Below are positions 21,105 through 29,950 of a DNA stretch of 64,000 nt, in pieces. The translations under genes and the position numbers were made by a program. The notes beneath the pieces are model-generated. The model was not told the DNA's origin. It searched no databases and saw only the letters and a program-made list of their open reading frames with translations. Positions within the stretch are counted from its first letter, which is position 1; each line of letters starts with the position of its first letter. Source of the DNA: Parasphingorhabdus sp. SCSIO 66989 (lineage in GTDB: Bacteria > Pseudomonadota > Alphaproteobacteria > Sphingomonadales > Sphingomonadaceae); assembly GCF_032852305.1 (NCBI RefSeq), contig NZ_CP136594.1, positions 2,517,501-2,581,500 on the forward strand. Reading direction: 5' to 3'.

Positions 21105-22514
21105 TCACGGCTGCGCAATCTCTGCCTTGGCCGGTGTGCGCCTCAGCAATGGCACCATGATGGCCAAGGCGATAATCAGCAAGATGATCTCCAACGCATA
21201 GACAATGATATAACCGTTGGTGACGGGCGGCCAAGCCTCCGACAGAATGATATCGCGACCAACATCGCGCAACACCCCGCCAAGCGCAGCGCCTACACCC
21301 GCAGCGGTTGCCTGCACCGCGCCCCATGCGCCCAGTGCCATGCCTACCTGACCCTTGGGTGCGTGGCGCATGGTAGCTGTCAGCGTGCCATGGCCGAATA
21401 GTCCGGCACCACAGCCAATCAGCAATACCCCTACCGAGAAGAGCTGCGCCGCCTGCGACGGAGCCGCAGCAATAACCAATGCAAATCCGGGCAGCCCCAT
21501 CAACGCGCCCGTAGCGGTCATCGTCATCGGATCGCCACCGCGGCTGAGAATTTGCGAGGCCATGGCAAAACCGACAAGACTGCCCCCGGCGAAAATCGCA
21601 GTCAGCTTGGTGGTGGTGCCCACTCCCATGCCCAGCACCTGCCCGCCATAAGGCTCGAGCAGCACATCCGACATGGTGAACGCCAATGTGCCAAAACCGA
21701 TGATAATCAACCGACGCATCGCATAGCCCTGGACGATGAACATGTCCCAGCTTTGCTTGAAAGTCGGCGGCGGCGGTGGCGCTTCCTTCATCAGATGCGC
21801 AGGCGTCCGCGCTTCCTGCTTCCAGGTGGCGACAAAGTTCAGCGCTATGGTAATCACCGCACAGGCCTGAATCACCTGTATCAACCGACCCGGCGTAAAG
21901 TCAGCTAGGAACGCACCAAACGCGAGCGCAGCGACGATCGATCCGACCAAAAGGCTGACATACATCAGGCCGACGACATTCGCCTGCTGATCCTCACGCG
22001 CCAGATCGGTCGCCAAAGCGAGGCCGACCGTCTGGGTGATATGCACGCCCGCGCCGACCAGCAATATCGCAATGGCCGCACTGCCCTGCCCGAACCAGAC
22101 CGGCCAATCCGCCGATTGCAGCTCTCCCGCCAGCACCAACAGCGCAAAAGGCATCACCGCCAGCCCGCCAAATTGCAGCATCGTACCGCGATAAATATAG
22201 GGCACCCGCCGCCAGCCCAGCGCCGACTGGTGCACATCGGAGCGAAAGCCAATCAGCGCCCGGAACGGCGCGAACAGCAGGGGCAGCGCCAGCATCACGC
22301 CAACAATCGTCGAAGCCACTTCCAGCTCGACAATCATTACCCGGTTAAGCGTGCCGACCAGCAACGTCAGCGAGATACCGACCGAAAACTGGATAAGCGA
22401 AAGCCGCAACAGCCGGGACAAAGGAAGATCATCACTGGCGGCATCGGCAAAGGGCAACACCTTCTTGCCCCAGCGCATCCAGATATCCATCAGCTTTCTG
22501 TCGAACCGATTCAC
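21105..22514 (-). CDS. pucC: PucC-type LH2 assembly protein (PucC/LhaA family, MFS fold)
   Basis: This 469-aa protein has about twelve membrane segments and is clearly related to LhaA at 9463-10902 (KVLPFADAASDDLPLSRLLRLSLIQ, NRVMIVELEV, WRRVPYIYRG, LEPYGGQVLGMGVG). In Rhodobacter, PucC is needed for LH2 assembly. Its place beside pucBA, convergent with it, supports that role. The start is GTG 22514, because an in-frame stop lies just upstream and no ATG precedes the conserved N-terminus. A perfect PpsR-type site ends about 25 bases before the start. A Bch2/orf428-type role cannot be excluded. Confidence 0.85.
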   Translation of the reverse strand: MNRFDRKLMDIWMRWGKKVLPFADAASDDLPLSRLLRLSLIQFSVGISLTLLVGTLNRVMIVELEVASTIVGVMLALPLLFAPFRALIGFRSDVHQSALGWRRVPYIYRGTMLQFGGLAVMPFALLVLAGELQSADWPVWFGQGSAAIAILLVGAGVHITQTVGLALATDLAREDQQANVVGLMYVSLLVGSIVAALAFGAFLADFTPGRLIQVIQACAVITIALNFVATWKQEARTPAHLMKEAPPPPPTFKQSWDMFIVQGYAMRRLIIIGFGTLAFTMSDVLLEPYGGQVLGMGVGTTTKLTAIFAGGSLVGFAMASQILSRGGDPMTMTATGALMGLPGFALVIAAAPSQAAQLFSVGVLLIGCGAGLFGHGTLTATMRHAPKGQVGMALGAWGAVQATAAGVGAALGGVLRDVGRDIILSEAWPPVTNGYIIVYALEIILLIIALAIMVPLLRRTPAKAEIAQP

Positions 22515-22538
22515 TGTGGCGCTCTATACCCTTCACTG

Positions 22539-22556
22539 TGTAGCCTTAGCCTTACA
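22539..22556. promoter_or_regulatory. PpsR/CrtJ-type operator upstream of pucC
   Basis: TGTAGCCTTAGCCTTACA is a perfect TGT-N12-ACA site, and the symmetry extends two bases further on both sides (TG...CA). It lies right before the pucC GTG start, where it would overlap the promoter. It puts pucC under the same regulator as pucBA although the two run in opposite directions. Confidence 0.8.
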
Positions 22557-22614
22557 CAGAAAAGAGTATAGAAACCGATACATAACCGCAAGGGCGGCTA
22601 TGATTGGTGAGCAA

Positions 22615-24639
22615 TCAAAAGCCGATCTTCCCACTGCCCTCTGGCTTAAGCACGCTTTCTTTACGCAGCGCCTCCAAAATTGCGCCTTTAGAAACGTCTT
22701 CCTGCAAACGCATTTGCTTCTTCACGACGGCAAAATCGCCTGGAGTCAGATTGCGCAACTCGGCAATCTCCGCTGGAGCATCCTCTTCGAAGAACAGGCG
22801 AAAAGCGTAATCCAGTCCTTCACGGTCCAACGGCTTGAGATCAATCTTGAAGTCAAACCGTCGTACCATAGCCGGGTCAAGCCGCGAGGCATGGTTGGTC
22901 GCCGCCAGAACCGGCTGGTCATGGCGATCAAGCCAGGACAGAAACTCATTGACCTGTCCGACTTCCCAATTGTTCCGCGCAGTGCCGCGATCAAAGAGCA
23001 GCGAATCCGCCTCGTCAAGGAACAGCACCCCCTGGCGCGTCCGTGCCTCGGCGAACACCGCCGCAATATTCTGCTCGGTCTCGCCAACCCATTTTGACAA
23101 CAGGTCTGAAGCCCGCCGTTCCAGCAAAGGCTTGTCCATCCGCCGCGCAAAATGATGCGCCAAGGCGGTCTTGCCGGTGCCCGGAGGGCCGCTCAGCATC
23201 AGCGACACATCATCCAGCTTCTGAATGGCCATTTTGTCGATCAGCGGAGCCAGGGCGGGATCGCTGTTATACAGCGCCATATCGACTGATAGCGGTTTTG
23301 GATGCGGCAAGGCACCACGCCGCAATGTCTTCACCAGCGAGGTTGCTGTGCGGTCCATCGCCTGCGCATCTCCAGTTAGTCGCGCAGCCCGTGCGGCATT
23401 GCGCATAACCGTCGTCGTCTCTGCTGCTGCATCAATCAAGGCCCCGGTCTGTTCGGTCAGCAATACGCGTTCATCCTGACAGATACGCCGCGCAATGCGC
23501 TGGCCAGCCTCTCGGGAAGGATAGTCCAGCCGCCGCACATAGGTCATCCGCCGGATGATCGCATCATCGACATTGCCAATGGCATTGGTGATCCAGATGA
23601 CCGGCACCGCATTGCCTTCGAGCATCCGGTTGGCAAAGACCTTGCTGCCTGGGCGGCCACTCATCCAGTCACCCGGTCCCGGACGGGTATCGCCAATAAA
23701 GTCCTCCATCTCGTCGAACATCAGCACAGAGTCGCGCTTGCCGCGCAACACGCGCTGCGCCAGCACCATGGCGTTGACCCGGTCATAACGCTCCGGCTCT
23801 TCACCATCCTCATCAACCTCGCCAATGGCATGCAGCGACAGTCCCGCCTCGGCGCTTAGCACCTTGGCCAGCTCGGTCTTGCCGGTGCCAGGCGGACCAT
23901 AAATCAGGATGTTAATGCCTTCAGCCTGGTCGCGAGCGGCGCCCGCCAGGAGCTGCGCCATATGCGCGGCATCCTCAACCTCGGCAAAGTCTGCCATGGT
24001 CAGGCTGGTTTCGCTGGTCGGGCCGATAAGCGCCTGTTTCAGCTCACTGCCCAATGAAGGCGCACGATCAAGCAGCCGCTCAAGCGTCCAACGCACGCGG
24101 ATCTCGGTCTCGCCAAGATGGTTGGAGCGAAAGTCAATCAACCCCAGCCGCAGCACAGGGCTGCGCCGCACAAAGCGCAACGCATCCTGCACATCCGCGC
24201 CAGACAGCACGCCCAGCATTGCCGGTAAATCACCGCCATTGCGCGATGCTATGCTTGCAAGTGCACTGACATGCTGCAGGCGATCACAGGCAACCAGATA
24301 AGCCAAAAGCGTGCGATTGGCCTGATCCAGTTCCAAAATATCGCCAATGCCATTGGCCAGTTCGATGACATAAGGAACCTGCACATCAGGCACCCGCCAT
24401 TCCTCGGCAGCCGCAATCAAACGGCTCCAGCCCTTTGTTCTTTTGTCGATACCCAGTTTCAACCATCCCTGATTGTTGAGCATCCACTCTTTCAGCGCCT
24501 TTGCCAGCGGCGCATCCTTGTCCAGCCCCCGCCCCATATGAAGCAGCATGGCCTTCACCATCTGATATTCGTTCATGATATTCCACATATCCCCGGCGGG
24601 ACAGGCACAGCCGTTGCTACGGCAGCGCAAAGCCCGCAT
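22615..24639 (-). CDS. Tandem AAA ATPase of unknown role
   Basis: This 674-aa protein has two AAA modules. The first has Walker A GPPGTGKTELAK and Walker B VLMFDEME. The second has Walker A GPPGTGKTALAH, Walker B VLFLDEAD and the pore-like SKWVGETEQNIAAVF. About 220 N-terminal residues before the first module are helical with no motif I know. The layout suggests a protein-remodelling ATPase acting on an unknown substrate. The longest start (ATG 24639, behind AGGA) is given, but starts at codon 18 or 22 are possible, and the first 17 residues look unusual (three Cys). A link to the adjacent photosynthesis genes is not shown. Confidence 0.75.
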   Translation of the reverse strand: MRALRCRSNGCACPAGDMWNIMNEYQMVKAMLLHMGRGLDKDAPLAKALKEWMLNNQGWLKLGIDKRTKGWSRLIAAAEEWRVPDVQVPYVIELANGIGDILELDQANRTLLAYLVACDRLQHVSALASIASRNGGDLPAMLGVLSGADVQDALRFVRRSPVLRLGLIDFRSNHLGETEIRVRWTLERLLDRAPSLGSELKQALIGPTSETSLTMADFAEVEDAAHMAQLLAGAARDQAEGINILIYGPPGTGKTELAKVLSAEAGLSLHAIGEVDEDGEEPERYDRVNAMVLAQRVLRGKRDSVLMFDEMEDFIGDTRPGPGDWMSGRPGSKVFANRMLEGNAVPVIWITNAIGNVDDAIIRRMTYVRRLDYPSREAGQRIARRICQDERVLLTEQTGALIDAAAETTTVMRNAARAARLTGDAQAMDRTATSLVKTLRRGALPHPKPLSVDMALYNSDPALAPLIDKMAIQKLDDVSLMLSGPPGTGKTALAHHFARRMDKPLLERRASDLLSKWVGETEQNIAAVFAEARTRQGVLFLDEADSLLFDRGTARNNWEVGQVNEFLSWLDRHDQPVLAATNHASRLDPAMVRRFDFKIDLKPLDREGLDYAFRLFFEEDAPAEIAELRNLTPGDFAVVKKQMRLQEDVSKGAILEALRKESVLKPEGSGKIGF

Positions 24640-24810
24640 GGTTTCCTGATTAGGGTTTTAGGGGTGTACGACCGTCGAGATCCGTCTCGGCCGCAGCATG
24701 GAAGATATGCTTAGGGCAGAAACTGGAAAGCGATATGTCGCAGACCCGATATGGTCTTTTGTTCCAGCAATTCATGTCTCCAATTAAACAACGCACCAAC
24801 GCATATGAGG

Positions 24811-24885
24811 TGGTGACCCCTACGGGAATCGAACCCGTGTTTCAGCCGTGAAAGGGCCGCGTCCTAACCGCTAGACGAAGGGGCC
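24811..24885 (-). tRNA. tRNA-Glu (UUC)
   Basis: The minus strand reads GGCCCCTTCGTCTAGCGGTT at the 5' end, anticodon loop CCCTTTCACG (TTC anticodon), T-arm GGTTCGAATCC, and the 3' acceptor AGGGGTC plus encoded ACCA. All four stems pair. The rest of the 24640-24999 gap holds no gene I can see. Confidence 0.96.
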
Positions 24886-24999
24886 ACATGCATGCCGTGG
24901 CAGCGAGTTGCCGCACTTAGGGTTTTGATCCAGTGCGGTCAAGCCTGCAATTGGCTGTAGCATAAGATTCTTTGCCACAAAGGCAAAAATCATCGGTGC

Positions 25000-26787
25000 T
25001 CAGGCCATTGCCGCATCATCGATAATCATTTCTACGCTGTTGCGGCCATTCCATTCGTCGATCTTTGCCCGGCCCGCGAGCCAGATGCGCTGATCCTTGC
25101 GCAGGCTGAGCAGTGCCTGACCCAACGGCGTATCAGCGCTGCGAAAGGCGATGGTCTTGACCGATTTGCCATCATCGCCGGCAGCTATGATGCGGACATG
25201 ATTGGTGCCGACAATATCCACCTTGATCGCGCGCGCCGGGCCGATGACCACCCGCGGCCCCGGCCAGCCCATGCCATAGGGACCGGCACCATCCATCAGC
25301 GTGACCAGATCGGTGGTGAGGCCGCCGGGGGCAAAAACGCCATCGACAAGTAGCGCCCGGTCGGCGCGTGATTGCTCGACATCGCGCTCCAGCCGCTCGC
25401 ACAGAAAATCGCGGAAGGCATCAATCTTGTCGGCATCTATGGTCAGCCCCGCTGCCATGGCGTGCCCGCCGCCTGCAACCAGCAAGTCCTGCTCGCGCGC
25501 GGCGATAATCGCTGCGCCCAAATCAACACCGCTGATCGAACGGCCCGAGCCCTTGCCGACGCCTTCATCATCCAGAGCGATAACGATAGTCGGTCGCCCG
25601 GTGCGTTCCTTGAGCCGCCCGGCTACTATGCCGATGACGCCGGGATGCCAGCCTTTGCCTGCGACGACGACCACTGCCCGGTACGCCTGCGCATCGAGTT
25701 GGGCCTCGGCCTCTTCCTGCACTGCGGCTTCGATAGCGCGGCGCTCCTCATTGAAGTGATTCAGCTCTGCCGCAATGCTTTCAGCTTCAATCACATCCTG
25801 AGTCGTCAGCAACCGCACACCAAGATCGGATTTACCAACCCGTCCACCGGCATTGATGCGCGGCCCTAGCGCAAAACCAAGGTCTGAACAGATCGGATCC
25901 CGGGTCAGACGGCTGGCGCGGATCAGCGCGTCCATGCCAACATTCTGCCGCCGCGCCATCACCTTAAGCCCCTGCGCGACAAAGGCGCGGTTGAGGCCCC
26001 GCAACTGCGCTACATCGGCAACCGTGCCCAGCGCCACCAGATCGAGCAGTGCCATCAGATCGGGCTCATCACGCCCTTCAAAATAGCCGCGCCCGCGCAA
26101 TGTCCGCACCAGTGCTGCACCGAGCAGAAACGCCATACCAACCGCGGCAAGATGGCCATGTGCTGCGGCATCATCATCTTCATCCTGCCGATTGGGGTTC
26201 ACCAGAGCGAAACAGCGCGGCAATTCAGGCGCGCATTTATGGTGATCGACCACCATCACATCGACACCGGCCTCATGGGCCATGGCCAGCGCATCGAACG
26301 CCATTGCGCCGCAATCGACGGTGACGATCAGCGTTGAGCCCTGTTCGGCGAGCTTGACCAGCGCCTCGCCAGACGGGCCATAGCCCTCCATCAACCGATC
26401 AGGGATATAGGCGCCTGCCTCCAGCCCCAGATCGCGCAGCAAAAGGATCAGCAACGCCGAGCTGGTCGCACCATCGACATCATAGTCGCCGAAAATGGTG
26501 ACCGTTTCACCAGCAATCACCGCCTCGGCCAGCCGCTCGGCAGCGCGGTCCATATCACGGAAGATCGACGGGTCGGGCATGAAACTGCGTAACGTCGGCT
26601 GTTGCTGGCGCTGCACATCATCACGCGCCACGCCGCGGGTCAGCAGCAATTGCGTCACCAGATCATCGGGCTTCAGGCCTTCGCGATAATCCCCCTGTCC
26701 CCCGCGCCAGCGCCATGGCTGGCCGGAAAAGGACTGGCTGATACCGAGGGCGTAGCTTTGCGTCGTGTCGTCGAGTGTATCGCTCAT
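25000..26787 (-). CDS. recJ: Single-stranded-DNA-specific exonuclease RecJ
   Basis: This 595-aa 5'-3' exonuclease acts in recombination and mismatch repair. DHH-family metal motifs are visible: GDYDVDGATSS near residue 100, VTVDCG, and VDHHKC. The DHHA1 part carries VVVVAGKGWHPGVIGIVAGRL and VAGGGHAMAAGLTI, and an OB-like C-terminus ends the protein. ATG 26787 (MSDTLDDTT) is chosen, since the residues upstream lie in a poorly conserved leader. It stands alone between tRNA-Glu and a repeat. Confidence 0.93.
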   Translation of the reverse strand: MSDTLDDTTQSYALGISQSFSGQPWRWRGGQGDYREGLKPDDLVTQLLLTRGVARDDVQRQQQPTLRSFMPDPSIFRDMDRAAERLAEAVIAGETVTIFGDYDVDGATSSALLILLLRDLGLEAGAYIPDRLMEGYGPSGEALVKLAEQGSTLIVTVDCGAMAFDALAMAHEAGVDVMVVDHHKCAPELPRCFALVNPNRQDEDDDAAAHGHLAAVGMAFLLGAALVRTLRGRGYFEGRDEPDLMALLDLVALGTVADVAQLRGLNRAFVAQGLKVMARRQNVGMDALIRASRLTRDPICSDLGFALGPRINAGGRVGKSDLGVRLLTTQDVIEAESIAAELNHFNEERRAIEAAVQEEAEAQLDAQAYRAVVVVAGKGWHPGVIGIVAGRLKERTGRPTIVIALDDEGVGKGSGRSISGVDLGAAIIAAREQDLLVAGGGHAMAAGLTIDADKIDAFRDFLCERLERDVEQSRADRALLVDGVFAPGGLTTDLVTLMDGAGPYGMGWPGPRVVIGPARAIKVDIVGTNHVRIIAAGDDGKSVKTIAFRSADTPLGQALLSLRKDQRIWLAGRAKIDEWNGRNSVEMIIDDAAMA

Positions 26788-26855
26788 GCAGCTATATTGC
26801 CATGGGGTCCGGGATCGACGAAGCGGAAATTTGGGGTCATCCACAGAGCATATAG

Positions 26856-26962
26856 CCCTCTCCCCTTCAGGGGAGAGGGTTGGGAGAGGGGGCTACCCGC
26901 CAGCACCGCGCAAGTGAGTATCCCCCTCCCCTAGCCCCTCCCCTGAAGGGGAGGAGGATAAG
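26856..26962. repeat. Inverted REP-type palindrome pair
   Basis: Two G/C-rich units in opposite orientation, each containing a perfect hairpin (CTCTCCCCTTCAGGGGAGAG on the left, CTCCCCTGAAGGGGAG on the right), sit between recJ and the glycosylase gene. The right unit reaches into the 3' end of the glycosylase frame and supplies its last residues (PPPLQGRG) and stop. Confidence 0.85.
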
Positions 26963-27539
26963 TTCTTATCACCTCCGCCACACACTCCCGCAGCTTCGGC
27001 ACAAGTTCAGCCGCAAACCAGGGATTTTTCGCCAGCCAGATATTGTTGCGCCCGCTGGGATGCGGCAGCACCAGCGTGTCGCCGCCATCATCCAGCCAGC
27101 AGCGCGACAAGGCATCTATCGGCGTCTTCTTATCGTCCGGAAGATGATAACCAATGGCATAGCGGCCCAGAACTATCGTCAGTGCGATATTCGGCAGCTC
27201 TTTGAGTAAAGGCTCCCTCCACGTCTCGGCACATATAGGCGGCGGAGGTGCGTCACCACTTCTGCCGGATCCCGGAAAACAAAAGGCCATGGGCAGGATC
27301 GCAAATATGTCCGGATTATAAAACTGCGCTTCGCTCACACCCAGCCAATCGCGCAGTCGCTCGCCGCTGGCATCATAAAAGGGTTTTGCCGCCTTATGCG
27401 TCTTGCGTCCCGGCGCCTGTCCGGCAATCAGTATCCGCGCTTTTGGGCCCGCTTGAAGCAAAGGTTGCGGTCCCAAGGGCAGTTGCTGGCAAAGCTGACA
27501 GGCGCGAACGTCTCGCAGCAACTGCACCAGATCGGTCAT
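26931..27539 (-). CDS. Uracil-DNA glycosylase family protein
   Basis: This 202-aa protein has the superfamily signatures GQAPGRKTHKAAKPFYDASG (motif 1, near residues 40-60) and LPHPSGRNNIWLAKNPWF (motif 2, near 155-172). N-terminal Cys13 and Cys16 do not form the four-Cys iron-sulfur set of family 4/5 enzymes, so it is of the smaller SMUG2/UdgX-like single-domain type; substrate use is not certain. The C-terminus (TYPPPLQGRG) comes from an adjoining palindromic repeat. It overlaps the upstream hydrolase gene by 4 bases, so they are co-transcribed. Confidence 0.8.
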   Translation of the reverse strand: MTDLVQLLRDVRACQLCQQLPLGPQPLLQAGPKARILIAGQAPGRKTHKAAKPFYDASGERLRDWLGVSEAQFYNPDIFAILPMAFCFPGSGRSGDAPPPPICAETWREPLLKELPNIALTIVLGRYAIGYHLPDDKKTPIDALSRCWLDDGGDTLVLPHPSGRNNIWLAKNPWFAAELVPKLRECVAEVIRTYPPPLQGRG

Positions 27540-28675
27540 AGCTCGACCATATCGCTATCTGCGCAGGCGGCGGGTGCATTGTTCGGCGTCGCCACGGTGA
27601 TGCTATAGACAGTGGGTGCCGCCCGCATATCAGTCAACAACACCTCACAGAAAAACTGGCGGCCAATCGGGCTGTCGATAAAGTCCTTATGCCCGGCGAA
27701 ATCCTGACTGACCGCACTGGTATCGACAATCCTCAATCCATCAATTGGTCGGCCATCGCGTTCAGGTCTGGCATAGCATGGCGGCGTCGCCAGCGGATCG
27801 ACGCAGCCAGTATAGCCCAGCCGATCATAGCCGTGAAGAAAACGCGATGCGCGCACGGCATTGTCTTCGTCAGAAACAAACAGCGTGATACGCCGACCCG
27901 CCGCAACCTTGTCCTGAGTCAGCAAATGGTCACGCGCTTCACGCTCAAAAATCTGGCGATCCGCATCACCTGAAACGAGGATGATGTTCTTCAGCTTCGC
28001 CGCTGCCGCCGGATGTTTGCTGTCCATCCCGGCAAGCGCGGCCAGACCGCTGCGCGTGCCCATGCTGTGAGCAACCAATATAATCTCGGAAATCTCGGGT
28101 CGCGCCGACAGCGTGACCAGCTCAGAGATAAAATAGGGCAAATCCCAAATCTGATTGACTTGATCTACGGCGTACCGCGCGCCGCTGGCATGGCTGGGCC
28201 AATTGTAGCTGATCACCGGTCCGCCAAATCCCGAATGGTGGCGTATCTGCTCGGTCTGCATCGCGACATGGTGGAAGCCATTATTATAGCCATGCATATA
28301 GACGACGACCTTACCATCAGCCTTGCGAGCAGCAGCAGCAACACTATCAAGCCATAGCTCGCGCGCCTGAAACGCGAAGACGGGCTCGGTCGGCTTCTTG
28401 CTGGTTCCTTTGGCGCCCACCCGGCCATAGCGGATGCGATCTCCGCGCTGGATAGTCAGTTGATAAGGCTGGCTGCGGCAATCGGGCAGACGGGTGGTAA
28501 CAAAGAAAATCGGCATGGCGGACTGCTGATCGTCCTCGAACGTCTGTTGCTCAGCGCACCGGCCATCACCGGCATAATCCTGCCAGCGAGCTTCGGAAAA
28601 GGTGACGCATCCGGACAGCGCCATGCATATTATGAGCGTTGTCAGATATCTGGAAAATCGAAATATGTTTTGCAT
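27536..28675 (-). CDS. Lipoprotein alpha/beta hydrolase (DUF900 type)
   Basis: This gene encodes 379 aa from ATG 28675. A signal with lipobox LSGC (MALSGC) predicts a lipid-anchored periplasmic protein. The hydrolase domain has VVVYMHGYNNGFHHVAMQTEQI and the nucleophile elbow VAHSMGTR, characteristic of DUF900 alpha/beta hydrolases. A late histidine (GHKDFIDSP) could complete the triad. The substrate is unknown; an esterase or lipase role is inferred. ATGs further upstream are in frame but would bury the signal peptide. Confidence 0.78.
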   Translation of the reverse strand: MQNIFRFSRYLTTLIICMALSGCVTFSEARWQDYAGDGRCAEQQTFEDDQQSAMPIFFVTTRLPDCRSQPYQLTIQRGDRIRYGRVGAKGTSKKPTEPVFAFQARELWLDSVAAAARKADGKVVVYMHGYNNGFHHVAMQTEQIRHHSGFGGPVISYNWPSHASGARYAVDQVNQIWDLPYFISELVTLSARPEISEIILVAHSMGTRSGLAALAGMDSKHPAAAAKLKNIILVSGDADRQIFEREARDHLLTQDKVAAGRRITLFVSDEDNAVRASRFLHGYDRLGYTGCVDPLATPPCYARPERDGRPIDGLRIVDTSAVSQDFAGHKDFIDSPIGRQFFCEVLLTDMRAAPTVYSITVATPNNAPAACADSDMVEL

Positions 28676-28761
28676 CGGCGGACTTATGGCGTTGGTCATG
28701 AGCATCGACAAGCGCCTTGGCATAAGGCAAAACAACGCTTGATGAACAAGGTAAAGCCATA

Positions 28762-29256
28762 ATGCAGCGGACACTGGCGATCATATGGTTCAGCCGCACC
28801 GGAGCCGCGAAGGCGCTGGCGGAGGCTGCTTATCAGGGCGCATTGAGCGCTGGAGGGGTGTTGACCCATCTGGTTGAGGCCAGCGATGCCAATGTCGATC
28901 TGATGCTGGAGACCGATGGCTATATCTTTGCCTGCCCCGAAAACCTCGCCGCTATCGCCGGGGGTATGAAGGAGTTTTTTGACAGCCATTATTATCCGCT
29001 GCTCGGGCGCATAGAAGGCCGCCCCTATGCCGCAATAATCGCCGCCGGTTCGGATGGTGAGAACGCCAGGAAACAGCTCGAACGCATCGCCACAGGCTGG
29101 CGGCTGAAACGGGTGATGGACAGCATGATCGTCAACACCCAGGCGCAAACAGCAGAGGAAATTCTTGCACCCAAAACGATTCCCCAAGCCCAACGCGATG
29201 CCGCCGAAGACATGGGCGCAGCATTGGCCAATGGTCTTGAGATGGGGGTGTTTTAG
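28762..29256 (+). CDS. Flavodoxin/NADPH-dependent FMN reductase-like protein
   Basis: This 164-aa protein has a flavodoxin fold. The phosphate loop is FSRTGAAKALAEAA near residues 10-23, followed by the 80s-type loop CPENLAAIAGGMKEFFDSHYY and the AAIIAAGSDGENARKQLERI segment. FMN binding is inferred from these. No partner gene indicates its substrate. It diverges from the lipoprotein hydrolase. Confidence 0.75.
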   Translation: MQRTLAIIWFSRTGAAKALAEAAYQGALSAGGVLTHLVEASDANVDLMLETDGYIFACPENLAAIAGGMKEFFDSHYYPLLGRIEGRPYAAIIAAGSDGENARKQLERIATGWRLKRVMDSMIVNTQAQTAEEILAPKTIPQAQRDAAEDMGAALANGLEMGVF

Positions 29257-29311
29257 TCAGCGCACGACTTGCTGCTTTTTCCCTTCGCACCTGGTGTTTC
29301 CAAAAACGAGC

Positions 29312-29611
29312 CTATTCCGGCCAGTCCTCCGGTTGCCAATCTCGCGCGCTATGGATGACCCGCAAGATAGATAGCGTACGGTCATCATCGCTCAAAGCAT
29401 AGGCGATGATATAAGGCAGACCGCGCACCGATTTTTCATATGTCCCCGCTACCCGGCCTGGATGGCCGGTAGCGAATTCTGCCAGCGCATTTCCTGTTTC
29501 ACGCAATGCCGAAACTACGCGTTGGGCTGCCTCCGGGTCCTCGGCTGCGATGTAATGCAATTGATCGCGCATATCGGCCAGTGCCGCCTGCGACCAGACG
29601 ACGCGTCTCAT
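29312..29611 (-). CDS. ParE/RelE-family toxin
   Basis: This 99-aa protein has the small ParE fold: VVWSQAALADMRDQLHYIA at the N-terminus, VRGLPYIIAYALSDDD in the middle and ILRVIHSARDW at the end. ParE-type toxins act on gyrase and RelE-type ones on mRNA at the ribosome; the sequence does not separate these for certain, but the RVIHSARDW end fits ParE better. The start codon overlaps the antitoxin stop by 4 bases. Confidence 0.85.
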   Translation of the reverse strand: MRRVVWSQAALADMRDQLHYIAAEDPEAAQRVVSALRETGNALAEFATGHPGRVAGTYEKSVRGLPYIIAYALSDDDRTLSILRVIHSARDWQPEDWPE

Positions 29612-29874
29612 TTGCGTATCGCCTGCTCCTGCCGCGCCTCGTCAACTATCCGCTGAAGATCATCCATCGCTGCATCATGGTCGATAATGCGGCCTGATTG
29701 CGTGTCCTCAATGCCCTGCTCAATGCCTTCGATAATCGCCAATTCGCGATCAACATAACGCGCAACAGCATCAGCAGCGAGCCAGGAACGGCTGCGTTGC
29801 GTCGCCTTGGTGAGCCGCATCAACCTTTCATGAAGCTCATCGGGAACGCGGATGGTCATGGTTGTACTGGGCAT
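29608..29874 (-). CDS. Ribbon-helix-helix antitoxin
   Basis: This 88-aa protein has an N-terminal ribbon-helix-helix DNA-binding domain (MTIRVPDELHERLMRLTKAT, then SRSWLAADAVARYVDREL) and an acidic, helical toxin-binding tail. The start ATG 29874 has AAGG at a proper distance; the ATG at 29880 overlaps that site. As the first gene of the pair it should repress its own promoter. Confidence 0.85.
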   Translation of the reverse strand: MPSTTMTIRVPDELHERLMRLTKATQRSRSWLAADAVARYVDRELAIIEGIEQGIEDTQSGRIIDHDAAMDDLQRIVDEARQEQAIRK

Positions 29875-29950
29875 AGGCATCCTTTATAAGCACATGTGTA
29901 CATTTTAGCACAGATGGCCCGACAGCACAAATCCAGCGCGATTTGCCGGA

